Source: Plakobranchus ocellatus
Taxonomy: Eukaryota; Mollusca; Gastropoda; Plakobranchidae
DNA: 45,355 bases
Reading direction: 5' to 3'
Assembly: GCA_019648995.1 (NCBI GenBank)
Contig: BLXT01007159.1
Location: 202,414-247,768, forward strand
Position numbers and translations under genes: made by a program. Below, one piece after another: positions 22,960 through 35,100 of this stretch. Numbering within the stretch: position 1 is the first letter of the stretch; every line of letters begins with the position of its first letter. The notes below the pieces were generated by a model. The model was not told the origin of the DNA. It searched no databases and worked only from the letters and a program-made list of their open reading frames with translations.

Positions 22960-24916
22960 TTTGCTGGACAAAAAAATTTTTTTGAGGAGTATGGGTTAAA
23001 ATTTCTCCACTTTAACCAGCAGTCACCTGTGGAGATAGAAAAAACAACACATACTATCATCATAAGTGCTCTTCAAGTAGGATTTACAAAAATTTTGGTA
23101 CAAACAGCAGGATGAAGGAAAAAAGTTTCATCATCACCTCATTCCTAGGCCTGAAATGACAAGAATAATCTTAATTGACATGCTTTAATGTAAAAATTAG
23201 ATTTTTAGGACTTTATTATGCTTTTGATAATTATTTTGACTATTGTTATTATAACTACTGTTGCTTTAGTGTGAAAATTAGATATATGTACACAATAAGA
23301 ACATCCCTTTGAAAACCATTTTTTTTTTGTTATTATAAACCGCATAGCCCAAAATGAAACAAACAAAATAATCCTGTCTCTTAAGTGCTACAATTATTAT
23401 TCCTGCATAACCGAGATAGGGGCAAGATAGCTATATTTGATCTACAAGTACAACTCATCTCATCATTGTTTCAAATTTAAAGATGTAAATTTTTAAGGAG
23501 ATTGATCAGATTAAGGTTTATGTCCTGGTGGTTGTCATTCAAGAAATGCACATCCATTGAATTCCTCATTACATTTTTTAGTCTTTAATTAACAGCATTA
23601 GATATATTTGGCCAATTTGAATAATCAATTTCACAATTTTGGCTTTTCTTTTGCTCTATCCATGGCACTAAATTACTTTATCAATTCCATGTCGAAAAAT
23701 TTGAAAAAATTGCAAATTTTGGCATCCATATCAATTTTTCAATGAAACTATTACTTGTGATTTGAACCTAAACAAAACTAACCTCTTCTATTTTATTTAT
23801 TTTTTGGGCATTATTGGACATGTCTACTTCAGATTCAACTATAAAACAAAAGAAAATGTTGTATTTTGAGATAATATTGATGATTTTTTTAAATATTCAT
23901 TTATTTCTATGAAAACTTGAAATTTTGCCTTTTCCTCTAATCATGTCATGTGGTCATAAAAATTTTTCGCCTCCCAAATATATATTCCGATCCTCCTCAG
24001 ATTTGGCACATCTGATGGCAAAAATATTATCTGAAATATAAGAGTGGCTATCAATATCACATTTACTTTTTTAGACTTTGTCCATAAAAAATGGGGGTCA
24101 AAGCTACTTTCACTATAAAAACTTATAATAAAAGAGTGCTCAAGATTTAAAACAAACCTCTAGAACATTTTAGACATTGATTGAATTGAAAAATCTGTTG
24201 TTAGTGATGTTTCAAATGATTTGAAGTTCAACTCAAGGAAGAGATTTTGAAAATGACACATTTTGATGATTCAAGATGGTAATTCATTGATAAACATTCA
24301 AAATTCCTATCTCTATTTTTATAAAGGCCTACTTCACTTGAAATATAGACCTTGAAGTGTGACTGTATACAGGCAATGGATTCCACTGGATTAGATTTAT
24401 GTTGTCAAAAGAGAAAATTATATGGAATAGTCTGGGGACGGGTCCAGTGTCTTTTAGATTTACCTTTATCAGATACCAAAGAAATGAAGAGGTAGTGGGC
24501 GAAAAATTGTGGAGATATTGTGTGAAAGCAGCATTATTTTCATTACAAATTGATCTGCCAGCTCTTCAATTAGTGGCTGGTGAAAATAGGTGTAAAGGTC
24601 ATTGGGCCTGTGCCTGCACTATCGCTACAAGACCATTTTTGACTAGCGCTTGATTCTAACTAGACATAGAGTAGACATTTATTAGAACTAGTTACTAGAT
24701 CTAGTGAGCCTACATTTCAACTCAAGAGAAATTTATTGCCTTTTTCTGTAGGCCAAATTGCAACTATTTCTGCAAATGAGATTTGAGAACCACCTTTGTG
24801 TAACCAAAACAACATTTTGTTTGGAAAGTTAATATTAAAGAAGAAATCCTTTAGGTGAAGCTAAAAAACATAATTGTTCTCCCTTAGGACTTTTTGACAA
24901 AATTAAGTTTATGATA

Positions 24917-25026
24917 TAGATCTAGATCTAGATCTTTGCTTAGATCTAGTCCTAGAATCTTGATTTAGATCTAGATCTAGATCTAAATTACTTAATTAGA
25001 TAGATCCCTAGAGATCTAGATCTAGT
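24917..25026. repeat. (TAGATC)n-type repeat, first cluster
   Basis: Interrupted runs of tagatctagatc, partly self-complementary because AGATCT and CTAG are palindromes. Related shorter clusters lie at 25785-25861, 34793-34852 and 34946-34963. Confidence 0.85.
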
Positions 25027-25784
25027 AGTGCTAATATAATTAACAGTGCTTCCTCAATGTGGAACTCCTCTCCTTTCCAATACCTTTTTGAATACCACTT
25101 GAATTTTTCTGTGTCGTGACAATATATACTAGATTCTAGAATGTGATTGTCTAGATTTAGATCTTTTAATCAGTCGGCTGCAAGACTACTTACAGAGTGG
25201 ATAATGCTAAGAGTGAGACTGCAAAGAAATCGAAAGAAGCCAAATAAAAAATAAGAAAGGCACAGAGGTCAACCTGTTAGTTTAGTTCCGGGTTATCAAT
25301 CCCTGCATTTATACCTGAAAGTCTGTACTTAAATCCGATAAATCGGGATACAGATCACAGCTATTGACTTTATGTTATATACATGTATTCTTTGCAGATG
25401 AAAATTGACACGCGTTGGTTCAAATTTAAAAATTTCTAAAATATTACACAACTAATCAACCACAATTCTGTGATCGGTGATATTATTTGGAAACAGTGAT
25501 CTTGACCTTCTTTTTAAAATTTTACCTAAAAATCTGGCAAAATTAAATAAACTTGTCAACAAACTCGGCATGTGCTGTGTATTTAATGTGGACTCCACAC
25601 TGGCATCTGGACCAAGGCTATAAATTTTATCGGAGCCTGCCTGTGTGAACCTACAATTCTTTAGATCTAAACAATGCATGCCTAACTTTTATTTTTGAAA
25701 GACATATTTGGATGTAGACCTTCGTTTAAATCGGTGCTAGATCTGATTGGTCAGAAAAGGTGAGACTTTTTTTGTGTGCCAACT

Positions 25785-25861
25785 ATAGATCTAGTTCTAG
25801 GATATGGATGTAGATCTAAATTTTTAGATCTAGATTAGATTCTAGATCTAAATTTAGATCC
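25785..25861. repeat. (TAGATC)n-type repeat, second cluster
   Basis: Degenerate tagatct and tctagatct units mixed with AT-rich spacer. Same repeat type as 24917-25026. Confidence 0.8.
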
Positions 25862-26039
25862 AATGGCAGCTCGTCTCAATGAGCAGGTTAGGCAATAACC
25901 AACCAGATTGGCTGGGGCCTGACCAGCGTGCAACGACCAGAATAAATTAATGAATTGTAAGAAAAATATTAATTTCTAAATAAAATAGAGAGAGAAATAA
26001 CAGTTAACAATCCAAGTTCTACCAAGTTCGTTTACAGCA

Positions 26040-26370
26040 ACCTGTAATTAACAAGCAAAAAGCGAGAGGCATGAGCTGGGCCATGATCAAGGAAAACACT
26101 GTCTTGTCCTATTCATAAGACAAAAAGGCAGGGCAGGCCCGCACACCCATACTTTCGCTTTTTCGCCCCATCATCCCTGTCTGGGGGAATCCCCATGATG
26201 TAATCACTTTCTGACTTGTTTTTAACTCAAGATTCACTCCGTGCGGATATATTGGCTTGACTGTGAGGAAAAATCGGGAGGCGCGGCAAGCCAGTTTATC
26301 GGCTTTGGCCATCCCACCTGGTAACAGCGGGGAGCCGATATATCGGCTTTGTAGATAGACCCGCTTCTAA
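26040..26370. other. GC-rich block with a 16-bp palindrome and repeated cores
   Basis: Clearly richer in GC and CpG than its surroundings. It contains the perfect palindrome AGCCGATATATCGGCT (26333-26348). The related half site TATCGGCTTT recurs at about 26298-26307, and a degenerate gatatattggctt lies at about 26246-26258, so three spaced copies of one core are present. It could be a fragment of a DNA transposon or MITE, or promoter DNA with binding sites for a dimeric factor. I cannot decide, and I found no terminal inverted repeats. Confidence 0.5.
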
Positions 26371-26438
26371 GTCAAAGTTCTCCTTTATGATTCATGTGTC
26401 AATGTTGTGGATTACTGTGTAATCCCTGTGATTATCAA

Positions 26439-26530
26439 CCAATGAAATCCTAGAAAAACTTCGGGGGTATCTTCCCTCCTGACATAATATAATTGATGTG
26501 AAGTAGGGACTTATGAGGAGAAAGGGGCGG
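26439..26530 (+). promoter_or_regulatory. Candidate WDR75 promoter: CCAAT box and GC box
   Basis: CCAAT at 26439-26443 and GGGGCGG at 26524-26530 occur in otherwise AT-rich DNA, 36 bases before a strong donor, tctct|gtaagt, at 26566. Together with the acceptor tgcattcaaag at 28974-28984 they suggest an untranslated first exon for WDR75. This is inference from motif order only. Confidence 0.3.
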
Positions 26531-29038
26531 CGTTTTGTCCTGCCTCTTTGTCTTTAAGATTCTCTGTAAGTGTTTATAACTTTGAACTAGCAGAGTAAGT
26601 GTGTATGTGATAAGGTTGGGGGATGCTTTGAGTGTGTTTTTACTATTAGAATGAGAGCAAGGTCACTGGCCCATTCTTAATAGAAGGTAGGTCTAGAACA
26701 CTGCCCTTTCCCGTTAGCGATACACATATACACATCATGTCAATGACCGGTGAAGCAAAGGCCAATAGTATAGTAAAAGTTATAGGCCTACATGTAATAC
26801 TGTTGTAAACAAAAGGATACTTTATTACTTGAAAACTTAGGAAACGTTTTACAAGTCAGTGACCCTGACTTCAGAGTGGGCCTAGCCTTGGCTTGTTTGA
26901 GAATAAGAAGGATAACAAATTAGTATTGCGCTGTGGTGTACATGTATTGTTTTCTCATTCTAGTATTAGAATTAAAATTTTGCTTATTATTTTATGCTCA
27001 TTAGATTTAATTCTAAAATAGATTGAGTATAAATTGTTACTGAAAGGAAATGCTACAAAATGCAAGGAAGCTTTTGTCCTTGAGGAGGGCCAGTTAGCAC
27101 AGGCCCCAATCTCTTTACAGCCCACCCTTTTACGTATATTTGATAAATAAAATTGTTTTTTTTTTTTAAGGAAAAAAAATGAAATGATAAATCATAATGC
27201 AATGAACTATTTAGCATTCAAAAAGTGTATGGTTTTAATAGTTTTTACAACAAGCAACGTCATAGATAAGTAGTTTCAATGCACACGACAAATCGACCAA
27301 ACCCTGTCTGCCACACTCTATTTTTTACACTGACTCAACTTCGCCAGCCTAGCACTCAGGCTCTAGCTAAAGTTGTCTCCGAATGTGCGCCAGAAGGGTT
27401 AATGGCGTGATGAGCGGGCTTGCTCTGTGCCCTGTGAGGACTGTACACTGACATATATTTATGATAAAAAAGTTCATGACTGAAAAAAGGCCATTTTCTT
27501 GAGAGCCTAATAGAATTAGATTTGCAAATTTGTAATGACAGCTTTTTCTTGTGACAATATAACTCAGTTAGATTTCAATATGAAACATTTTGTGCAAACT
27601 CAGAATTTCAGTGTCTTTGAGGAGAGTTTAATGGCCTATATTATTTTCTCATGCAAATTATTCTGTGTTGAGATCATTAATGAAGCTACTGATTTCCATT
27701 CTAATTTAAGGTTTGCCATTTGTGATGATCTGGGCCATTCCATGAAATGTTGAGCAGTAGGTGAAAAATTAAAATATCATAACAGAGACTGAAAACTTGT
27801 TTTTTTATATGACCAAATGTTTATTAACACACTGGAATAGAAACAGGTGTTTGGAATAGTCAAATTTGCCTATTTGCAACCACTGTTTCTCTTTGTACAC
27901 AACTGCCTAGGCATATGGCCTGTCTGATTCGTGCCCTCTTCAGGATTTTACGAGATTTGCATGGCTGCTTGAAACAGGCCAAATCTAGCCTCTAACTTTT
28001 CGAAGCTGTCAAGAATGCAAGGATCATGTATCACTTACCTGGTAGCCGGCTAGGCTCACTGAGGTGGGGTGGGCAGGCAGGTGTGTGCGCCACATGATGG
28101 GGTCAGTGGGGTCACTGCATTAATGTTAGTTGCCTATGCACAGTGAGATCTGCGATTTTTAGCGTTTTTTATATTCCAGTTGTGAATTAAGTTTCCAAAA
28201 TGCAACCTCTGAACAAGCATCATATTAAAGTTCATTTCCTTGGCTTTTTAACGGTGCAAAAAATCAATGCTCTATTGATTTTGAAAAGTATAATTTTGCC
28301 TGTGCATAAATTACATTAGTTTTGTTCTTAGTGCGTAAAAATTTTAAAAATTAATTTTTCAAAAATAGACCCTCAAAAATTATTAAGTTAAAAAAAGATG
28401 TGATCTTGGAATATCGTACTTTAAATCTGCAAAGTTTTGTGAATTTGATCCTCATAATAATTTGATTATGATAGAGTAAAGATCGCCAAGTCCGTGTATA
28501 ACAATATCTTTCCTAATATTAAAAACTAGAATTTTTTTGTTTTGTTTTTAGAGTTCTGTCTTTGAAGTGTACTTCCTCATGAGTCAAACATCTTCCTTCT
28601 AAAAATATGTGAGACATACTCAACACATATGTAGGAGGCATAAATATCTTCCTCAAAGCCATAATTCATCATTTGTGTACAATTGGAAATCAAGACCTTA
28701 TGATGGTGTAGGATGTTGTTTTCAGTGTTAGAAAAAAGTTTTCATAATGCTGGATGCAGCTTTGAATGGAGTAAGAATTGCGTTAACTCCCAAACTACAG
28801 AGTAAGAAATATCTGCAAACTTGTGAAGATTTAACAACCTCACTCTATCTAAATTGTATTGAAATATGGTCCAAAGTAGACCTTTTGGTGTATAGTTTTT
28901 ATTGAATTAAGAGAAATGTAGGTACAGTCAGCTTTTAAATTGATATTTTGATTATAAACATCTCTTTTGTTTTTGCATTCAAAGGTTGGAGAGTAATAGA
29001 GGCTAAAATTATTGTTTCATGCACTGAAGTGTCCAACC

Positions 29039-29106
29039 ATGGCCCTTTCTCCTTCACTCCAAGCTGGGTCACAATTTGGCTTAAGCAAGTTTTCTCATGA
29101 TTCAAG
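29039..29106 (+). CDS. WDR75: WDR75 coding exon 1
   Basis: Starts ATG GCC in a strong Kozak context and ends TCA AG|gttagt (phase 2). Encodes MALSPSLQAGSQFGLS and the FSHDSR lead-in that aligns with FSADSK of the vertebrate protein. The N-terminus is a little shorter than in vertebrates. Confidence 0.85.
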
Positions 29107-32100
29107 GTTAGTTTTGTGAAGTCGATATGTATTTCTTTTTGTATTTCTGTGGGCTTATTGTGAGACAGTTATCCTCTGTGAGGATAAGCATATATATTAT
29201 TTATAAATTAAAAAATATTTTTAAAAAATTGTTTGGTTTCTTTTCTAGTCTGGTTTTCTCAACCAAAGAAAAAAAAGAGAAAAATAAACAAATGTGGTAT
29301 TTTCTTTTTAAGTAATATCTACTTGGTTCTTGCTTTAAGTGCAAAAGAAATTTGAAGTCTTATTCATTGAAGTAGAAATAAATTTTAGGACATAAATTTA
29401 GAGAGAATATTATTCATTTGAGTAAGACTGTGTTTGCCTTTGAAAAAAAGACATGCAACACAGTTTTTTTGTTTTGTTTTGTTTTTTTGCAAACTTACTT
29501 TATGATTGCATACAAAACTAATGGGATCAAACATTACTCAATTAGTGCATGGAATTAAAATCCTTGCAAGGGAAAAAAGAGGGTCTGAAAACAGCAATTG
29601 AATTTAAAATGGCAGTAATGGCTTTTAAAGAGGATTCTAAAGTCTTTATAGCTCTTAATGAGGAGAAACTCTTCGTTCTTATTGACTTTGTCAATCCAGT
29701 ACCTGAAAAAATATATATTTGCCCATTTTTTCCAGGGCTTAGTATTCAGTGGTGAATAATGGTAATAAATTGAAGTTTTAATAGTATTTCAAAATTATTG
29801 CTTGATTGCCTTATATAGTTGTAGGATACATAACTTTCTCCTGCCCAAGATAGTACATTACCATATATATCCTGAGGAGCCCTTGCCTGTTTTCTGCCAC
29901 AATTGTTTAAGGCCAATGTATGCACGCTATCAAAATCCTTGTAAGCATGATGAAGAAGGGGTTTCAAGAGCAGGTTTTTTTTTTTTTTTAATTATAGAAT
30001 GGTTTTTAGTGAGAACAAGTTCTTTACAGTTGATGATGACATTTTTCACAAAAAGAAAGTTAGTTTTGGGTGGCTTTTAGTACACCACGTCATGAGGTAA
30101 TCTAATTTTTTTTTTTTTCAAAATATAATTAAGACATGTTTATAAGGGCTCAAGTTTCTCATAAAGTTGCAATTTAATTTAAGAGTATTCATCTAATTGG
30201 TCTTTTCTTCTTTTTTAAGGTATTTATTCTCTTGTTGTGGTGCTGTTATCAAAGTATTCAACACGTCAAATGGAGAATGTGTTCACAATCTTCAAGGACA
30301 TACAAAGCAAGTTACAGGTGTCTCACTAAATCCAAGTAATGTGCTGCAGGTTAGTTTTGTATTTGAGGTTTATGACAGTCACTTTTTATATATATATTGA
30401 ATGGAGATTTTTTCTCCAAAATCTGATGATGAAATTAAAAGCTAAAGCTAAATGTTGAAATTCGTATATCATGTTTGCTTGCAGAGTGTTTTTTTGTGTG
30501 GGAATTTGCATTAATGAGTTGCATATATAAAATTTATGAATTTAAATTTAAAAGGTATGATAATTTCAAGTCATTGGTAATAAACCTACATGTTAAAAAA
30601 TTTGTAAATATTCTGCTTCTGTGCTCAATTTTACTTAAGAAGCTCACCTTCTCCTCCCTCTCCATCCCAGAATTTTTGAAATTTTAGATTATGCATAAAT
30701 GTAGAATATTCATATTTTAATAGATTTTAATTTTCAAAAGGAAGTTCAGTTGATGCATCTCAAAAAGAATTTTTTAAAATTCAAAACAAAGTGCATCCTG
30801 TGTTTAGTTTTTGGAAGGGTAAAGATTAAAATTATTTTGGTGAATTTTACTTAATTGCAATTAACTTTTCAGGTCATTTCTTGTGGCACTGAAGGATTGC
30901 TTATATATTGGGATTATCTAGATGGTGTCATTTTGAAGGTAAACTAAGTCAATTGTTAAAGAAGTTATTTTTCTTTTTCATTAAAGATAAATAGTGTTAA
31001 TCATGTTCAAGCATCACCATATTTAGTGGAGCTTGTTTACATTATCAAGGCATTTTGCTATTGTTCATATTTAGAAATTCACTCTTAAACCTTTTTTTTT
31101 TTTTAATTATTATTCTTTAAAATTTTGAGGTCTTCCCCTTTGATGAAAAATTTAAATCTCTTTTTTGCTGAGCAGAGAGAGACTTTAGCCAAAAAAACCT
31201 TTTTTTCTTCTAGAAACATATTGGCAATATTTGATGAAAGTAAGGGGTTTGTAAACAATTTTGCCAAAGTCATAGTTTGTTGTTAAATTTGCAATTGATA
31301 CTTAAGCCCTTCACAGTGGCAGTATGCAATTTAGACTTGTTTAAAGAAGGTTTTTATGATTGAGTATACAGCTTTAAGCAGATAAAAACTTCATTTTGAA
31401 AAGTCACCGTGAAGAAAGATAGCATGTGAATTTAGTTCTATTGTTTTAAAATCACATGCTCGAGTGATTTTTTTTTTCCAGTCTTATTAGTGGTGAACTT
31501 TGCAGTAAAATTTGCAGTTGGTACTTAAGCCCTTTATCATGTTGGCTGATGCAATTTAGAGTGGTTTAAAGAAGGTTTTTATGACTGAGTGTGCAGCTTT
31601 AAGCAGATAAAAAGTACATATTGTAAAGTCACAGTGAAGAAAGATGGCATGTGAATTTAGTTCTATTGTTTTAAAATCACATACTCATGTAATTTTGTTT
31701 ACTTTTCCATCCTTTTTTTTTGCCTCATTTTATCAGAAATATGATCTTCATTTGCCCTTGTTTGGCATCTTAGCAATTAATGCAGAGAGAAAAAACATTT
31801 TGATGCTTGCCCAGCTTTCAGAGCATAAAAAGGGTGAGTTATTGAATATTGGTTTATTATAAGTAATTCTTTGACTTTTGTAAATGAAGTTTGTTTTTAA
31901 TTGAAGTTTCTTTTTTTTTTTGGTGGTGGGGGGGGGGGGGGGGGGGGGNNNNNNNNNNNNNNNNNNNNNNNNNNNNNNNNNNNNGAGGAGTTTTTTATCT
32001 TCTTTTTAAGTCGAGGTGTAGTAAATCGCTTATTGGATATTGGTAGCTGAAAAACATCAAGCACTGCATTTAATGTCTTCAAATAAGAACTTTTGCCCTT

Positions 32101-35100
32101 TATTGTCTTAAAAGGATCTTACTTTTTTAGTTTCATATCAAATTAAAGCTTATTTTATATTTTCTTTTTGATGTTAGTTTTATAAAAATGTTTTTACAGG
32201 TATGGTGGTTTTAAATGAAAAGTTTTGAAAGATCACAAAGTCATGAAATAATTGTTTTTAAAAAAAAAACAAAAACAACAACAACTGACCTTACTTCCTA
32301 ACTTTCCTTATATGCTGCTGAAGCTCTAATTTTGACTATTTAGATTATTGTTATTCTTGAATGTACTCCACATTTCAAGACCTTCAAATATTCAATTTTA
32401 GCATTTGCAGTGATGTTGTGGAAAAAGAAGAAAACTTCTGATGGTTTTGATCAACCCAAGACCCTGATTGACAACTGTGATTCAGATCCAAATTTAGTTT
32501 CATATGGATGTATGGTATGATACTTAAAGTTTGTGTAGCATCAAAATGATCAAGTGTTTTTATTGTTATCATGTGGACAATCATGTGTGAAAAGTGTAAA
32601 CAAAAGCATTTGCTTTACGTCATATTATGTTTAAGGAGACAGGTTAGTTATGTGACATTTATAATTACTTTGTCAATTTAAATTGAGCGGTGTAAATACG
32701 ACGGCATTTAATTAATTTTTTTTTGTTTGTTTTAAATTATAAAAGATATCTAAATCATTCATTAACTACATGCAATGAAAACTAGATGGGAAAAGGCCTT
32801 TGCGTGTGTATACATGAAACCCCAAGTAAAAAAAACAACTGAAATTTTAATATTGTAGCGCATAAAACTGCTGAGGTAAATTTGATAAAACAGAATGGTG
32901 GCTTGCAAAATTGACTGATTTATTCAGGGGAATCTGATTCATTTGAAAACAAAAATCCCCAAGATTTGGATTAAAAAAAACCACCAATTTTGTCTTGACT
33001 GGCTTGGAGTTACAAAACAATGCTGATTTCATCTTGGTAAGAGCTGGTTAAACTTTCAGTCTTTGCTTTTATTCATTGTTCTGTTAACCAAGTCAACAAT
33101 ATGAAATTGATTTGCCTGTGTCTCGGCTGCATTTTTCTTTCAGCCATTCGGCATGTGAGCGTAATAAAGGACAGGTGGGACCCATCTTGCATTCTTTCAT
33201 GTTGGATAATGAAAGACAGCCAAAACTCTGCAAGCTAGATTTCACAAGCTGGCATTCCAGCCTTTTATTGACTGAATGAACCTTTTGCTTGTCTGCTCTT
33301 TGAGCTATCATATGCACTGATCATTTGGTGCACTGATAGTGCTAGCGTTAGCAAACTAACCCTGAAAACTACACAAATATTTTCCTCATTGGTTGAGCCC
33401 ACCAGCATTGCCTAGCTAGACCTTTGAGGATTCGCTCCATTTCACAAACAAACAAGCATAGTGACCTCATTTTTTTGCTTCAGTATCATGCAGCCTTTTG
33501 TTCTCCAATCTCTACTATCGTAGGTTAGATCTTCATCTCTTATATTTATTTAGTTGTAAAATATTCCCCCATAATTTTTCAAAGCAAAAAAAAAAGCCCC
33601 AAAAACCTAAGACAGAAATAAATAACAATTTATAGAGAAAAACTTGATCTCAAAGGAATTCATTATTATATATGTGTTGGTGATCAAAGTGGTATATGGT
33701 TTAAAATTTGATCGCCTTAAAAATTATAATTTTTGGCCAACAGTACTCATCTGGAGGATATTCATTGTAATCGCTTGTCTAATATGTTAGTGTATGTAGT
33801 CGTTATTTCAAGTAGATTCATAATTGTAATTAACTTTATAAAGCTCTAAAAGGCATGGACATTGCCATTTACCAAATGTTGTTAAAAGGATTGATCTCAA
33901 AAGAATCATTGTAATTGTCTACCTTGCCGTTATATCATAGTGTCATAAAAACACAGTAGATCTTTTATCATTAAAGATGATCAAAAGATTGTTCAGTGTA
34001 TGATTCAGTAATAAATGTGTTTGTGACCTTCATTGCATTTACAAGTGTGACCTATTGCGACAGTCAACTTTGCTCATTGGCATGAAGGCTAATGTCATCA
34101 ATTATTTTTCTTCTTTAAAGAGTATGTATGGTTTTCATAGTGTAGTCTTTTTTTTTTTTTTATTGGCTGATTCATGCTCTTCAGATTTGTGATGCCTTCA
34201 GAGAAAACACGACACATGTGACAGGGCTCTAATTCGAGCTACAGGCAAAATAGTAATGTCAGGTCGATATCTAGCAAAATTGATTTGATTGTTTAAAATC
34301 AATCTTGAACTTTTAATTTATCATGTCTCAATAGATTATAATCAAATTTTTTGTCTGAAGGTGTTTGTAAAAGTTCTTTTTATATCATATTGTATCCTTT
34401 TTTCGTTAAAAAAGTAGTTTTCCTGTGAATTATGTCTTTGTATTCTCTGGGTCATCTACCCCACTAATTGGCCCATTCAGAATATTTATACCTATATATT
34501 GTGTCAAAGAACTTTTCTTTTTATTTCAAGCTGCAAAAGTCTTTTCCTACTGTGATAAATATTTTTTATGAATTTAAAGGGCTTGTTTATCAGCAACATA
34601 TCGGCATCATCTAGGCTTAGTTAACAGGAAAAAAAACTGTTGGTGCTCTTTTAAAATGAAAAAAGACAGGCCATGATCAGCTAAATCGGTTCATAGAGGA
34701 TTATTTTGTCTCCAAGATTGCCAGCTCACATGAGATAAGAACCATGATGATCAACAGAGCTACCAAGCTTGTAGACTTTCATCAAAGCATAGACTAGATC
34801 TAGATCTAGTGTGTGATTGTGTAGAATAAAGACCTAAATCTGGATCTAGACCAGTTTATTCACATCATAGTAGTTATGTTTAACATGTCTCAATGCTATA
34901 AAAATATATTTTTATGGGTGATCCTTGACATTTAAGATAATTATAGATCTAGATCTAGACCCAAGATTCAGTCCAGACTTCCACCACTCTTATGGATGTA
35001 GTAATCTCAGGAGATGTAAATCAAGTCAATTTCAGGTCTACCTCACCAACCTAAAGCCACATGTGTTAAACCAGATGGATACAAACATTTGATAAATCAT

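Larger units (their letters stand above)
22960..29038. other. Intergenic region between two divergent genes
   Basis: About 6 kb between the start codons of the minus-strand zinc-finger gene and plus-strand WDR75. It should hold both promoters and any untranslated first exons. Visible marks are a minus-strand donor gtaagt ending a possible exon at 25194, TAGATC repeats, a GC-rich block at about 26040-26370, a CCAAT box at 26439-26443, a GC box at 26524-26530, plus-strand donors gtaagt at 26566 and 26595, and a plausible acceptor at 28983-28984 just before the WDR75 start. No protein-coding exon is recognisable. Transcription starts cannot be fixed from sequence. Confidence 0.5.

Noticed and set aside
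31897-32082. Proline-run open frame over the N gap
   Set aside because: The proline run is the translation of an artefactual G homopolymer and N bases.
34745-34860. Possible intronic box C/D snoRNA (atgatga motif) in WDR75 intron 5
   Set aside because: No CTGA D box or terminal stem at a suitable distance.
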